A stretch of DNA of 64,000 nt from Gimesia alba (GCF_007744675.1 NZ_CP036269.1:4691546-4755545), one strand, 5' to 3'. Shown: positions 9,554 through 19,151, counted from the stretch's first letter. Made by a program: numbers and translations. The notes: a model not told the origin generated them from the sequence alone.

Positions 9554-10029
9554 TGTTGTTGCTCTTTCTCCTCAGGCATACGGCAGTCGCTTGCACTAAT
9601 CTGACAGTCGATTGCAGGGATTTCACTCTACAACAATCATCCGCTCTACTGCCATACCCTGATACGATGCGCATCACTCTAAGTAGTATCCCTTAGGGTC
9701 ATTGTTTGTCAAAAGATGAGGAGGGGAATCCTCTTCCAACCAACGTTATGTCATGAGTAATTCCAGTAATCATTCCAATTGTTAGATCAGACTGATTTTA
9801 CTTTTTTTTCGTCAATGATACCCCTCAAACATCAGAGTTCTCCTGATATACAGACCCTCACACTTCCTTTCAAAACCAATGTCATCTGCAGTATTTGCCT
9901 TTTTTTAAGATGATTTCATTTTGGTCTACTTCTGCCCCAGTCAAAAACAGAAATTAAAACCAAACGCTCCTTGTATTGTAAGGCGATACTTCTTGGTGAG
10001 ACAACACTGTTTATTTTGGAAGCCTCTTT
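9554..10029. other. intergenic region, no feature recognised
   Basis: AT-rich 476 bp upstream of the hybrid histidine kinase. A short inverted sequence (CCCTTAGGG around 9688) is present but too small to call. No RNA gene or dispersed repeat found. Confidence 0.35.
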
Positions 10030-12027
10030 ATGCCATTTAACCAATCACATGAAATACAAACTGAGAATAGTAAATATCCGGTCTTAATCTGGGCATCAGG
10101 ATTCGACCAGAGTCACGATTTTTTTAATCAGGCCTGGCTCGATTTTACCGGCAGTGACGTGCAGCAAAATATCAATACCGGCTGGTTCCAGTTTATCCAT
10201 CCCGATGATTTGCCTCTGTTTCAGTTGACGTATGAGAGAGCACAGACAGCACAACAATCGTTTCAAATCGAATTCCGTCTGAAAAAGCACGATGGCACCT
10301 ACCGCTGGATGCAATGTAGTGCTGTTCCGCGTCCTGATCTCAGTGGAGAATTTTCCGGACACATCGCCACAAATACCGACATCCACGATCAACTGGTCGA
10401 AAAAACAGAGCAAATCACGTACGAAGAAAACTACGAGCTGTTTTTGAACTGCATCACGGAAGGCATCTGGGACTGGATTGACGTCAACTCGGACGAACAA
10501 TGGTGGTCACCACACTTTTATGAGCTTCTGGGTTACTGTGATCAGGAAATTGAAGCCAGCTTCAGCACCTTCAAACGTTTACTCCATTCTGATGACCTGG
10601 AGGGCACATTACACTCACTCAATCAAGCCCTGGAAAACGAGATCCCATTTGACATCAAATTTCGTTTCCGAGTCAAAGGAGGCGAGTATCACTGGTTTCG
10701 CAGCACTGCTAAAATCATCCGCGATCCAAGTGGCAATGCAGTCCGAATGACCGGCTCAATTTCAGATATCCATCGCCAGGTCCTCGCAGAAGAAGAATTG
10801 AAAGAAACGCGTAGATTAGCCGAACAGGCACAACTGGAAAAAGATACCTTTCTGGCGTTGATGAGCCAGGAAGTCCGCACACCTCTTTCAGCCATTCTGG
10901 GATTTTCCGAAATCCTATGCGAATCCAGCGATGACCCGGACACTCAAACGGCAGCGGAGACGATTCACACCAATGGCCAAAGCTTGTTAGATACAATTAA
11001 TGACTTCCTGGCGCTTTCCCAGATTGAGGAAGGCCTGCTGGATATTCAATTGCTCGATTGCTGTCCGGTAACCGTAATCGAAAACGTCCAAGTGCAAATG
11101 GCGAAAAAAGCAGAAATGAAGGATCTGAAATTTGAGGTGCAATATGAAACGGAAATCCCGGAAACCATCAAATCTGATCCTATTCGGCTGAAGCAAATTC
11201 TCACAACCGTGATTGGCACCGCAATTAAACTCACCCAAAGGGGCAGTGTGAAACTCGGCGTCCAGACAACCTCTCTGGAGAATGGCACCCACCAACTGAC
11301 ATTCTCAGTCAGAAATACCGGAACCGAACTTTCTATCGAACAATTCAGCGATCTGTTCACTCCCTATCGTCTTACGGATAAGTTGATGACACATCCGGTA
11401 AGTGGTCTGGGACTGGGACTGGCTGTCAGTAAACATCTAACCGAAATGCTTGGAGGCCAGATCCAGGTCAAAGGGCAGGATGCCTTCAACACAACTGTTG
11501 AATTCACGATCGCGGCGGGAGATATCAGTGAAGTCAAAATGGAAAAAGTTTCCGCATCGAAACGACTTGAGGAAATTAAGACCTACAAAGCTTCTCACGA
11601 TTTTCTCAAACAGGATTGTCACATTCTGCTCGTGGAAGATGGTATCTACAATCAGCGTTTGATCAACTTCCTGCTCACGAAAGCAGGCGCAGAAATCACG
11701 ATTGTCGAAAATGGTCAGCAGGCGATTGACGAATTACAGAAAAGCCAGGAGATTGGAGATCCAATCGGGGAGCCCTATGACCTGATTCTGATGGACATTC
11801 AAATGCCCGTACTGGATGGATATTCTACAACACGCAAGATTCGTGCCTTAGGATATACGAAACCAATTATCGCACTCACGATCCATGCGATGGACAGCGA
11901 CCGCCAGAAATGCTTCGACGCAGGTTGTGATGAATACATGAGCAAGCCGCTTGAGCGAAAAAAATTGATCAGCATCATCAATTCGTTTCTAAAAAAACCA
12001 CGAAACCAGAATCTGGTGGCAAAATAG
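10030..12027 (+). CDS. cytoplasmic PAS-PAS hybrid histidine kinase with degenerate H-box and N-box
   Basis: 665 residues without membrane segments. Two PAS/PAC sensor domains (about 15-130 and 138-255), a HisKA helix pair (270-335), an HATPase_c domain (370-500) and a receiver domain (530-655). The H-box reads LMSQEVRTPL: Gln280 (codon CAG at 10867) stands in place of the phospho-accepting His. The N-box reads IGTAIKLT, with Thr397 replacing the Mg-ATP binding Asn. The G2 box (GLGLGLAVSKHL) is kept. The receiver is complete: acidic pair E536/D537, phospho-acceptor D589 in LMDIQMP, and K639 in MSKPL. Inference: it cannot autophosphorylate in the usual way and may be a pseudokinase whose receiver is charged by another kinase. 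Confidence 0.9.
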   Translation: MPFNQSHEIQTENSKYPVLIWASGFDQSHDFFNQAWLDFTGSDVQQNINTGWFQFIHPDDLPLFQLTYERAQTAQQSFQIEFRLKKHDGTYRWMQCSAVPRPDLSGEFSGHIATNTDIHDQLVEKTEQITYEENYELFLNCITEGIWDWIDVNSDEQWWSPHFYELLGYCDQEIEASFSTFKRLLHSDDLEGTLHSLNQALENEIPFDIKFRFRVKGGEYHWFRSTAKIIRDPSGNAVRMTGSISDIHRQVLAEEELKETRRLAEQAQLEKDTFLALMSQEVRTPLSAILGFSEILCESSDDPDTQTAAETIHTNGQSLLDTINDFLALSQIEEGLLDIQLLDCCPVTVIENVQVQMAKKAEMKDLKFEVQYETEIPETIKSDPIRLKQILTTVIGTAIKLTQRGSVKLGVQTTSLENGTHQLTFSVRNTGTELSIEQFSDLFTPYRLTDKLMTHPVSGLGLGLAVSKHLTEMLGGQIQVKGQDAFNTTVEFTIAAGDISEVKMEKVSASKRLEEIKTYKASHDFLKQDCHILLVEDGIYNQRLINFLLTKAGAEITIVENGQQAIDELQKSQEIGDPIGEPYDLILMDIQMPVLDGYSTTRKIRALGYTKPIIALTIHAMDSDRQKCFDAGCDEYMSKPLERKKLISIINSFLKKPRNQNLVAK

Positions 12028-12160
12028 TTTCGATTCCCTGCTAAGACAGATTCGGATCGCCAGACTAGTCGTACAGAAACTTTTCACTCTGCTTTCATTC
12101 TGCTAAGATCATCTTTTCAACGATTTAGATGAAAGATCGTCTTACAGGAGTGTTCAAAGC

Positions 12161-13201
12161 GTGAGTGACAGCCCGAATCCCGATCCCCTGCCCGGCCCGT
12201 TTCAGATTCCTGCAGCCTGGAAAGGTGCCGAACTGTTTCAGAGTCCGGACTGGTCAATCAACCTGAAGCAGCAACACCTGCAGGATCTGCAGGAAGCACT
12301 TCAGGAAATTTCGACGAAAGAGCTGAGCCTGGAGCAGATAACCGCTGATCGATTCCCACTTCCACACCTGGGACCGGAATTAAAGCAAATCCAAAGTCAG
12401 CTCGAACAGGGCTCCGGGGCCTGTCAGCTCAAACGAATCCCCGTCGAAGAATATTCACCCCAGGAATTGGAACTGCTGTTCTGGTTGATTTCGGTCCATC
12501 TCGGAACTCCCGTTTCCCAGAGTGCAACCGGTGAAAAACTCTTTCACGTTCGCGATGAAGGTTATCAGGTCGGACAGGCACAAGCCCGCGGGCCAAATAC
12601 CCGTAAACGGCTCAGTTTTCATACCGACCGTTGTGATGTAATCGGATTCCTCTGCATCCAACAGGCGATTTCCGGCGGCGATAATCAGCTGGTCAGTTCC
12701 GTCGCCCTCTTCAATGCAATGCGAGATCGCTGGCCTCTGTTGACCCAGGTTCTGATGCAGCCCTTTTATTATCTGCGGCACAATGTGGATCAGGGAAATG
12801 CCAAACCGTTCTGCCAGCAACCTGTCTTTTCTGTTCAGGACGGTCATTTTGCAGGCAGCTTCCTGCGTGTCTTGATCGAACGTGCCTACGCGTCTCCAGA
12901 TCTACCTGAGATGACTCCCCTGCAAAAAGAGGCGATGGATCAACTGGAAGCACTGGCGGAATCGCAGGAATTCAGTGTGACCTTTCGGCAGGAACCGGGC
13001 GACTTACTCTTTCTCAATAACTGGGTCACATTTCATCGGCGGGATGACTTCGAAGATTCCGAGGAAGCCAGTTTAAAACGACATCTGCTGCGGGCGTGGT
13101 TGTCTGTTCCCAACAGTCGCCCTCTGGCCCCGCTCTTTGCAGATAATTATGGGAACACGGCTGCGGGCGCAATACGTGGCGGCATGCAGCCCGCCCGTTG
13201 A
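12161..13201 (+). CDS. TauD/TfdA-like Fe(II)/2-oxoglutarate-dependent dioxygenase
   Basis: 346 residues. The iron-binding facial triad is visible as H154-x-D156 in SFHTDRCD and H292 in WVTFHRRDDF; the basic residue for 2-oxoglutarate follows in LLRAWLSV. The order N-terminal helix-rich part, then HxD, then long loop, then distal His matches the clavaminate synthase-like fold. Such enzymes hydroxylate small amines, acids or sulfonates in the cytoplasm; substrate not predictable. Start GTG at 12161 has AGGAG about 10 nt upstream. Neighbours offer no pathway clue. Confidence 0.85.
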   Translation: MSDSPNPDPLPGPFQIPAAWKGAELFQSPDWSINLKQQHLQDLQEALQEISTKELSLEQITADRFPLPHLGPELKQIQSQLEQGSGACQLKRIPVEEYSPQELELLFWLISVHLGTPVSQSATGEKLFHVRDEGYQVGQAQARGPNTRKRLSFHTDRCDVIGFLCIQQAISGGDNQLVSSVALFNAMRDRWPLLTQVLMQPFYYLRHNVDQGNAKPFCQQPVFSVQDGHFAGSFLRVLIERAYASPDLPEMTPLQKEAMDQLEALAESQEFSVTFRQEPGDLLFLNNWVTFHRRDDFEDSEEASLKRHLLRAWLSVPNSRPLAPLFADNYGNTAAGAIRGGMQPAR

Positions 13202-13340
13202 ACCGAGATCAACGGTTGTGCGACATGGGGCATTCACCTCAAATCTTCTCTGGTGAAATCGATCTTGTTCCCAAACCGGTTTCAGCTAGAATTGGCGTCT
13301 CAGATCTCCATTCACTCCACCAGTTCAGATCTTCGATTTC

Positions 13341-13847
13341 ATGATCCGTAATTCGCAGCCGCAAAAAAAACTCTCGAAAGATACAGATGCCCCAGGCCTG
13401 ACTCTCGAGCGGATAGCCTTTGATGAGATTCATCCTGCGTTTCTGGATACACTGGATGAGACGGCCGTTCCCACAGTGACCGGATTCAAAAAAGTGGTTT
13501 ATCTTGGCCTGGCGGGACTGTTCTTCGTTCTGGGAGTTCTTGGCGTAGCATTGCCCGTACTGCCAACGACACCGTTTCTGTTGTTAACCAGTTTTTTTCT
13601 GATCAGAACCTCTCCCCGCCTGAATCAGGCCTTATTACGTTCTCCCGTGCTTGGCCAAGTTTTAAAAGACTGGCAACAGGCAGGTGGTGTAAGAATGAGT
13701 GTCAAAATTCAGGCGATCACAATCGTCGTCCTGATCATTACGGCGACACTGATTTTCTCTCCGCTCTCGGTGTTTCTCAAGATCATACTGGTGCTGCTCG
13801 CCAGTATCGGTATTCTAGTCATCACGCGGCTGCCACACTTGCCTTGA
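13341..13847 (+). CDS. DUF454 (YbaN-like) inner membrane protein
   Basis: 168 residues. After a 45-residue hydrophilic N-terminus comes the DUF454 signature: GLAGLFFVLGVLGVALPVLPTTPFLLL, then FFLIRTSPRLNQALLRSPVLG, then two closing membrane helices. Three to four membrane segments in all. Function of the family is unknown. The longer N-terminal extension is unusual; a downstream in-frame start is not obvious because the extension continues without an ATG close to the first helix. Confidence 0.85.
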   Translation: MIRNSQPQKKLSKDTDAPGLTLERIAFDEIHPAFLDTLDETAVPTVTGFKKVVYLGLAGLFFVLGVLGVALPVLPTTPFLLLTSFFLIRTSPRLNQALLRSPVLGQVLKDWQQAGGVRMSVKIQAITIVVLIITATLIFSPLSVFLKIILVLLASIGILVITRLPHLP

Positions 13848-14027
13848 TCGCAATAGGCTCATAAAACAAGTTTCCATTCCGAGACGGTCTCTTTTTACTT
13901 CGGAATTGACTTTTGCATACTCAAATTGATTCCTTGCGAAATCAGGTGCATCCTCTGTCGGCATTGACTAGAATAAACCTCAAAGACTGATCACCTGATT
14001 TGAATTTCACAACAAGGAGTCCCTCAT

Positions 14028-14951
14028 ATGCAACGACGAGAATTTCTGAAAAGCAGTGTTATCGCTGGTAGTACCGCCGTATTAGCGGGAACAGCGGCGC
14101 AAGCGGCTGGAGTCGAAAAAAGTAAATCGTTCCAACTCAAATATGCACCGCATTTCGGCATGTTTAAAAATGCCGCCGGCAATGATCCCATCGACCAGCT
14201 CAATTTCGCCGCCGACCAGGGCTTTACCGCCTGGGAAGACAATGGCATGAAAAAGAAGCCTAAGGAACTGCAGCAGAAAATTGCTGATACGATGGAAAAA
14301 CGCAACATGCAAATGGGCGTGTTTGTGGCTCATGGCTCCATTGGTAAAACCACCTTCGTCCGCAAAGACAAAGATGTCTGGAACTCAGTTCTGAAAGACA
14401 TTCAGGATTCAGTGGAAGTCGCCAAACGCGTGAACGCGAAATGGATGACGGTCGTTCCCGGAAATGTGGATGAAAACCCGCGCAGCCGACTGGCAGAAGG
14501 TTATCAGACAGCCAATGTCATCGAACTGCTCAGACGCTGTGCCGAGATTTTTGAACCACACGGCATGGTCATGGTTTTAGAGCCACTCAACTGGTACGCC
14601 AACCACGGCGGAACCTTTTTACAAGGCTCTCCCCAGGCATATGCCATCTGCAAAGCCGTTAACAGCCCGGCCTGTAAGATCCTGTTTGATATTTATCATC
14701 AGCAGATCACCGAAGGCAACCTGATTGTCAATATCGACAATTGCTGGGACGAAATTGGTTACTTCCAGTCCGGCGATAATCCAGGACGCAAAGAACCAGG
14801 AACCGGTGAAATCAACTACTTGAACGTGTTCAAGCACATTCATTCCAAAGACTTCGATGGTGTGATTGGAATGGAACACGGCAATTCCAAGCCCGGAAAA
14901 GAGGGCGACATGGCCGTAATTGAAGCGTACAGAGAGGTCGACCAGTTTTAA
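14028..14951 (+). CDS. Tat-exported TIM-barrel sugar isomerase (hydroxypyruvate isomerase-like)
   Basis: 307 residues of the xylose isomerase-like TIM-barrel family. The N-terminus MQRREFLKSSVIAGS is a twin-arginine (RREFLK) signal with Ala-rich h-region ending AAQAAG. The barrel shows ALEPLNW-type motif as VLEPLNWYANHGG (metal-binding Glu), FDIYHQQITEGN (Asp and His ligands) and HIHSKDFDG followed by GMEHGNSKPG. This matches Hyi-type hydroxypyruvate isomerases, but a periplasmic location makes a sugar or sugar-derived substrate more likely. AAGGAG at 14014-14019 is well placed for the ATG. One nucleotide separates its stop from the DUF2237 gene. Confidence 0.85.
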   Translation: MQRREFLKSSVIAGSTAVLAGTAAQAAGVEKSKSFQLKYAPHFGMFKNAAGNDPIDQLNFAADQGFTAWEDNGMKKKPKELQQKIADTMEKRNMQMGVFVAHGSIGKTTFVRKDKDVWNSVLKDIQDSVEVAKRVNAKWMTVVPGNVDENPRSRLAEGYQTANVIELLRRCAEIFEPHGMVMVLEPLNWYANHGGTFLQGSPQAYAICKAVNSPACKILFDIYHQQITEGNLIVNIDNCWDEIGYFQSGDNPGRKEPGTGEINYLNVFKHIHSKDFDGVIGMEHGNSKPGKEGDMAVIEAYREVDQF

Positions 14952-14952
14952 T

Positions 14953-15321
14953 ATGACAGACAAAAAAGCAAAAAACGTACTAGGCACTGAGCTTGAAGTC
15001 TGTTCGCTGGAACCAGTGACCGGGTTCTATCGGGATGGGTGCTGCAATACCGGCGGGTCCGATATGGGCCTGCATACGGTTTGTACTCAAGTCACAGAGG
15101 AATTCCTGGAATTCTCTAAAGAACGCGGCAACGATTTAAGTACGCCGCATCCTCTGTTTGATTTCCCCGGCCTGAAACCCGGCGATCGCTGGTGCCTGTG
15201 TGTCGAGCGCTGGAAAGAAGCGTTGGAAGCAGGGATGGCGCCGCGTGTGAAACTGGAATCCTGTCACATTTCGACTCTTGAATTTGTCGACCTGGAAGAC
15301 CTGCAGCAATACGCGATTTAA
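14953..15321 (+). CDS. DUF2237 family protein
   Basis: 122 residues starting ATG at 14953, one base after the preceding stop. Family signature: KNVLGTELEVCSLEPVTGFYRDGCCNT, then CTQVTEEFLEFSKERGNDLSTP, then GDRWCLCVERWKEA and PRVKLESCH. Cys and Asp residues at conserved places are all present. The family is small, cytoplasmic and without known activity. Tight spacing with the isomerase gene points to translational coupling and shared regulation. It ends just before a strong bidirectional terminator. Confidence 0.9.
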   Translation: MTDKKAKNVLGTELEVCSLEPVTGFYRDGCCNTGGSDMGLHTVCTQVTEEFLEFSKERGNDLSTPHPLFDFPGLKPGDRWCLCVERWKEALEAGMAPRVKLESCHISTLEFVDLEDLQQYAI

Positions 15322-15343
15322 CATTCTTAGTTAGCGAAAAAAG

Positions 15344-15382
15344 AAAAACACGGAGCCACGTCTTTCGCGGCTCCGTGTTTTT
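15344..15382 (+). terminator. bidirectional Rho-independent terminator
   Basis: Stem AACACGGAGCC/GGCTCCGTGTT with an eleven-base loop region, flanked by a T-run on the right and an A-run on the left, between the convergent DUF2237 and sugar dehydrogenase genes. It can serve both strands. Confidence 0.85.
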
Positions 15383-15415
15383 TTGTGATGGTCGTTTTCA
15401 CTCATCTTCCGCTGA

Positions 15416-16621
15416 TTATTTTGCTTTCAGCATGAAAATTTCACTGAAGGAAGACGACAGAAACATTTCACCGTTCGGACCTTCACCGAAGGTCATCACA
15501 GGAATGCTGGGGGATTCAATCACGTGGTTGGCGGTGACTTTCTTATTCTCGACATCATACTTTAAAGCCCAGAATTTTCCGGAAACATAGTCGCCATAAA
15601 TGTAAGACCCCACGATGACCGGAATCGTTTTGCCACGATATACTGACCCGCCGGTAATCGACTTGCCGACATTGTGATCATACTCCCAGATGGGTTCAAT
15701 TAAATGCTCGCGGGCTTCGACGCCGTTCGGACCGAAAGGATGTTTTCCTTCCCGTACTGACCAGCCATAGTTTCCGCCTTTGACGACGATGTCGATTTCT
15801 TCCCAGATGCCCTGCCCGACTTCACCGGCCCACAACAGGCCGGTTTTGGAATCGAAGGCGATTCGCCAGGGATTGCGGAATCCATAAGCCCAGATTTCTT
15901 TACGGGCCGTTTTGATTTCAGCGCTTTTCCCTTCCACGAACGGGTTGTCCTTGGGAATGGCATAGTTCAATCCCGGATCTTTATGATCGACATCAATCCG
16001 ACAAACTGTTCCCAAAACCGTAGTCAAATTTTGACCATTCTTAAACACATCGTTTCCACCTCCCCCATCACCAAAGGCAATGTAGAGTTTTCCATCTTTG
16101 CCAAATGCCAGCGTTCCGCCGTTATGGTTCCAGGCAGGCTGTTTGACACGCATCAGAACTTCTTCCGAATCAGCGAGTGCTTTGTTCGGATTATCCTTTG
16201 ACACGCGAAAGCGGGAAATGATCGACGTATTCTGAGGCTTATCCGCCGTACTGTAATATATAAAGAACTCGCCGTTCTGTTTATAATTTGGATGAAACGC
16301 AAATCCCAACAGGCCCTCTTCGTTCTGTTTATCGTTGTAGACCACCCGGTCAGAGATATCGAGGAACAGTTTGCCTTCTTCCAGATCTTCATCATCAGGA
16401 GTATTAGGAACTGCGTAGATTTTTCCTTTTTGCGATGCGATAAACAGCTGGTCTGAACCATCGCCCGCATGCGTAATCACAATTGGACGATCAATTTTCA
16501 GATAAGGAAATACTTTGACAATTTTCACCGGTGCCGGCGACGTATCGACTTTGTCTGCAGCCGATAATTGCTGGGTGACGGCAAGCAATACGATGGACAA
16601 CAGCAAGGGGATCGTTTTCAT
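15416..16621 (-). CDS. secreted PQQ-type glucose/sorbosone dehydrogenase family protein
   Basis: About 401 residues. Signal peptide from ATG at 16621 (MKTIPLLLSIVLLAV, cleavage after QLSAA); an upstream TTG at 16639 would add six residues. The six-bladed propeller signature is clear: THAGDGSDQLFIASQKGKIY, GLLGFAFHPNYKQNGEFFIYYS, HNGGTLAFGKDGKLYIAFGDGG, AYGFRNPWRIAFD and DEVGQGIWEEI-like ..GEVGQGIWEEID. Members oxidise sugars in the periplasm with PQQ, though many planctomycete homologues have no proven cofactor or substrate. No heme motif is fused here. Confidence 0.85.
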   Translation of the reverse strand: MKTIPLLLSIVLLAVTQQLSAADKVDTSPAPVKIVKVFPYLKIDRPIVITHAGDGSDQLFIASQKGKIYAVPNTPDDEDLEEGKLFLDISDRVVYNDKQNEEGLLGFAFHPNYKQNGEFFIYYSTADKPQNTSIISRFRVSKDNPNKALADSEEVLMRVKQPAWNHNGGTLAFGKDGKLYIAFGDGGGGNDVFKNGQNLTTVLGTVCRIDVDHKDPGLNYAIPKDNPFVEGKSAEIKTARKEIWAYGFRNPWRIAFDSKTGLLWAGEVGQGIWEEIDIVVKGGNYGWSVREGKHPFGPNGVEAREHLIEPIWEYDHNVGKSITGGSVYRGKTIPVIVGSYIYGDYVSGKFWALKYDVENKKVTANHVIESPSIPVMTFGEGPNGEMFLSSSFSEIFMLKAK

Positions 16622-16756
16622 AAGATGTCTTCTTTGCAAGGGATTGATTTTACGGGTGGGAAAAACAGTAAGCGTTAATCACAAGAATAGAGAAAACCGC
16701 CTGTCAACGCTACTGACCGAACAGTCAACTTTGATGCGTCTTTCAGAAAAACCGAC

Positions 16757-17962
16757 TCATTTTTTCAGAATCAAAACAGGCCGACACCAGTCGACCAGAT
16801 CCTGGATATCAGCATTCTTTCCGAACTCAACTTTCAATACCAGTTCACGGGCACCGCTGAGATCAATGCGTGGCACAGTGGTCGCGGACATCTGTTTTGT
16901 TCCCCGGACCGTCTGCTGATAAACAACACGCTGATCGACGAGGACGGAGACGTCCACATTTCCGTTGCCATTTGTGGAATCATCAATTCCGACTTCTGTC
17001 TGAAACGCTTTGTATTTTCCATCCAGTGCATAGTGTAATTCCGCGGCGCTATGTACTCCCAGTCCGGTGGCATACTCTCTGTCTCCCACACGCAAGGGAC
17101 CTGCGACCACATTGCGATTACGACGCCAGCCCCACTGTTGGTTGAAATACGGCGTAAATTGATATTCGCTCGGCTCAAGTTGCGCTAGAGGAACGACCAG
17201 TCCTCCTAATGGCGTAATGGAAACAACTTGATCCAGCTTACATTTTAACTCTGCACCAAATAAGGTTTTCGCAGCAATCATACTCTTGTTCAAGACCAGG
17301 GAAGATACACTCAAACGCGTACCATCAGTTAGCTCAATTCGATATCGTAACTCGTTCGGCTGCGGAAAATTGATGAGCTCCGGATTAAAACAGAAATAGG
17401 CAATTCCGGATCGAGGGACTGCCGTTTCGCCGGCATTCGAATCAAAACGAAATGTGCGCGCATCAAATCCTAGAAATTCCCCTTCCAGAAAATCCCCGTT
17501 TTTCAAATAAAACAGATCTGATTTTTTTTTGAGCTGAGCAATTTTTCGAATTAATTGTACCTGAGATTTTTGAAACGCGGGCCATTGAAAAAAAACCGCC
17601 TGAATCGTTTCCAGGGGAATTTTCCATTTATCCACTTCCGGACAGGAATTCAGACGCACAAGTATAGATTCCTCTTCCGAGTACAAGATCTCGGCATGAA
17701 TGCGATCATCGTTCGCCAGAATGACAAGTCCTCCCCGAGGCGAATTGGCTTGCGGTTTCCCCAGCGTAACCCGGATGACCTCAGCAGCGGGAACGGTATG
17801 AATTGCAGTTTCTGTCTGGAACTGAAATTGATTCTGGTCGATTTGCAACAACGTCCCCTGTAGAACCGTACCATTTGTCTGTTCAAGAACTTCGGCAGCG
17901 ACGAAACGATCCATACCGCAGAACAGGAAGCAGATCAGAAACAGTTGGAAAGACAAACGCAT
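16757..17962 (-). CDS. secreted NPCBM/NEW2-domain protein
   Basis: 401 residues from ATG at 17962 (MRLSFQLFLICFLF, signal peptide ending FVAA). A longer reading to 18109 would overlap the upstream gene and is unlikely. The N-terminal 230 residues form beta-rich SH3-like repeats (ETNGTVLQGTLLQID, KNGDFLEGEFLGFDAR) and the C-terminal 140 residues are an NPCBM carbohydrate-binding module: YATGLGVHSAAELHYAL, then FQTEVGIDDST, then VDVSVLVDQRVVY and ELVLKVEFGKNAD. Expected to bind galactose-type sugars at the cell surface. Third gene of a contiguous minus-strand set with a cyclase-fold protein and a lipoprotein. Confidence 0.85.
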   Translation of the reverse strand: MRLSFQLFLICFLFCGMDRFVAAEVLEQTNGTVLQGTLLQIDQNQFQFQTETAIHTVPAAEVIRVTLGKPQANSPRGGLVILANDDRIHAEILYSEEESILVRLNSCPEVDKWKIPLETIQAVFFQWPAFQKSQVQLIRKIAQLKKKSDLFYLKNGDFLEGEFLGFDARTFRFDSNAGETAVPRSGIAYFCFNPELINFPQPNELRYRIELTDGTRLSVSSLVLNKSMIAAKTLFGAELKCKLDQVVSITPLGGLVVPLAQLEPSEYQFTPYFNQQWGWRRNRNVVAGPLRVGDREYATGLGVHSAAELHYALDGKYKAFQTEVGIDDSTNGNGNVDVSVLVDQRVVYQQTVRGTKQMSATTVPRIDLSGARELVLKVEFGKNADIQDLVDWCRPVLILKK

Positions 17963-18002
17963 TACACACCGCACGATGAAGATACAAAGGAATCGAAGAA
18001 AC

Positions 18003-19151
18003 TCAGCGCTGAAAGATGGGGATATTATTTCGAGGGATCTGCAAAACAATACAAGACATGGCAGTACTGTATTCAACACAGTTTGCACTGCCCGGTCTCC
18101 AACTGCCACTTGTCATCTGACCGGCGACCAGTTCTTCCCGGATTGCGGTATACCAGTCATCCCAATACCCGGCACCAGCCTGCCACATTGCCTGAACAGC
18201 ATAATATTGGCCATAGTAGTAATGGCTGCCCCTGAAATATCGTTGATTGGGAAGATGCCGCATTAAATAACCGAGCCCGTTTTGGATTTCCGCACCTTCA
18301 TAAATCCCGGCGCTATATAAGGCGACAACACCTGCGGCGGATCGGGGAAATTCGCTCTCTGCCTGATGCACTAACTGGTACCGAAAACCGCCATCTGGAT
18401 TCTGACTCTCCTTGACGTATTTTGTACAGCGATCGATGACTTCTTTAGAGATAAAGATACCACAGTTTCGTGCTGCCCTGAGCGCCATGATCTGACAAAC
18501 CGTCACTGAAAGATCCGCGTCTTTACTCTCCGGGGTATACCGCCAGCCCCCTTTCGCGTTTTGCGATTTGACAATCAGTTCGACAGCTTTCTCAAGTTTG
18601 ATGCGTACATCCTTTCTGTGCGTCATCCCATACACCTCTGCCAGAAACAGAGTCGCAAAACCATGTCCATACATCGGTCCGTGTGAAATACTGTCAGGCG
18701 AAATGATATATCCCGAGGGCTTACACGAAGCGAGAATGAAATCCACCGCCTTTTGCACCTGCCCGCCATATTTGCCTCTGCCGGGTGTACTCCCCTCGGC
18801 CAGAAATGCCATTCCACACAAAGCCGTCACTGCCACATTATTTTTAAAGGTGGAACCAGATCCAAACGAACCATCGGGGTGCTGGCGTTCTGCCAGAAAT
18901 TTCAAGCCACGATTGACGGCATTCCGTGTGGGGGGCGTATAGTATTTCTTACCCTGCGCATCGACGGAACGATTGACTTCGACCTGGGCCAGCACAGGTC
19001 TGACGCCGAGAGTGAAAGCCAGACTCAAAAGCAGTAGTATTCCCCGCGGAAAAAGATGAGATACGGGAATCAGTTTTGCCACGGAGCATCGATATCTCAA
19101 GATAGCCACTTGCCCTGAACAGAGTTGAATGCGTTTCTTTCCGAATTTCAT
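18003..19151 (-). CDS. secreted prenyltransferase/squalene-cyclase-fold repeat protein
   Basis: About 382 residues from ATG at 19151; a GTG at 19208 (4 bp from the upstream stop) is an alternative and neither has a good ribosome binding site. A hydrophobic segment (RGILLLLSLAFTLGV) ends in a cleavage-like LAQ. The mature part has alpha-alpha repeats with QW-like motifs: FLAERQHPDGSFGSG, NNVAVTALCGMAFL, GGWRYTPESKDADLSVT, SQNPDGGFRYQ, SGSWRPG. This is the terpenoid cyclase/prenyltransferase fold, but the planctomycete exported family has no DXDD-type active site that I can see. Probably structural or binding. Overlap-free with neighbours, 40 bp from the NPCBM gene. Confidence 0.8.
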   Translation of the reverse strand: MKFGKKRIQLCSGQVAILRYRCSVAKLIPVSHLFPRGILLLLSLAFTLGVRPVLAQVEVNRSVDAQGKKYYTPPTRNAVNRGLKFLAERQHPDGSFGSGSTFKNNVAVTALCGMAFLAEGSTPGRGKYGGQVQKAVDFILASCKPSGYIISPDSISHGPMYGHGFATLFLAEVYGMTHRKDVRIKLEKAVELIVKSQNAKGGWRYTPESKDADLSVTVCQIMALRAARNCGIFISKEVIDRCTKYVKESQNPDGGFRYQLVHQAESEFPRSAAGVVALYSAGIYEGAEIQNGLGYLMRHLPNQRYFRGSHYYYGQYYAVQAMWQAGAGYWDDWYTAIREELVAGQMTSGSWRPGSANCVEYSTAMSCIVLQIPRNNIPIFQR

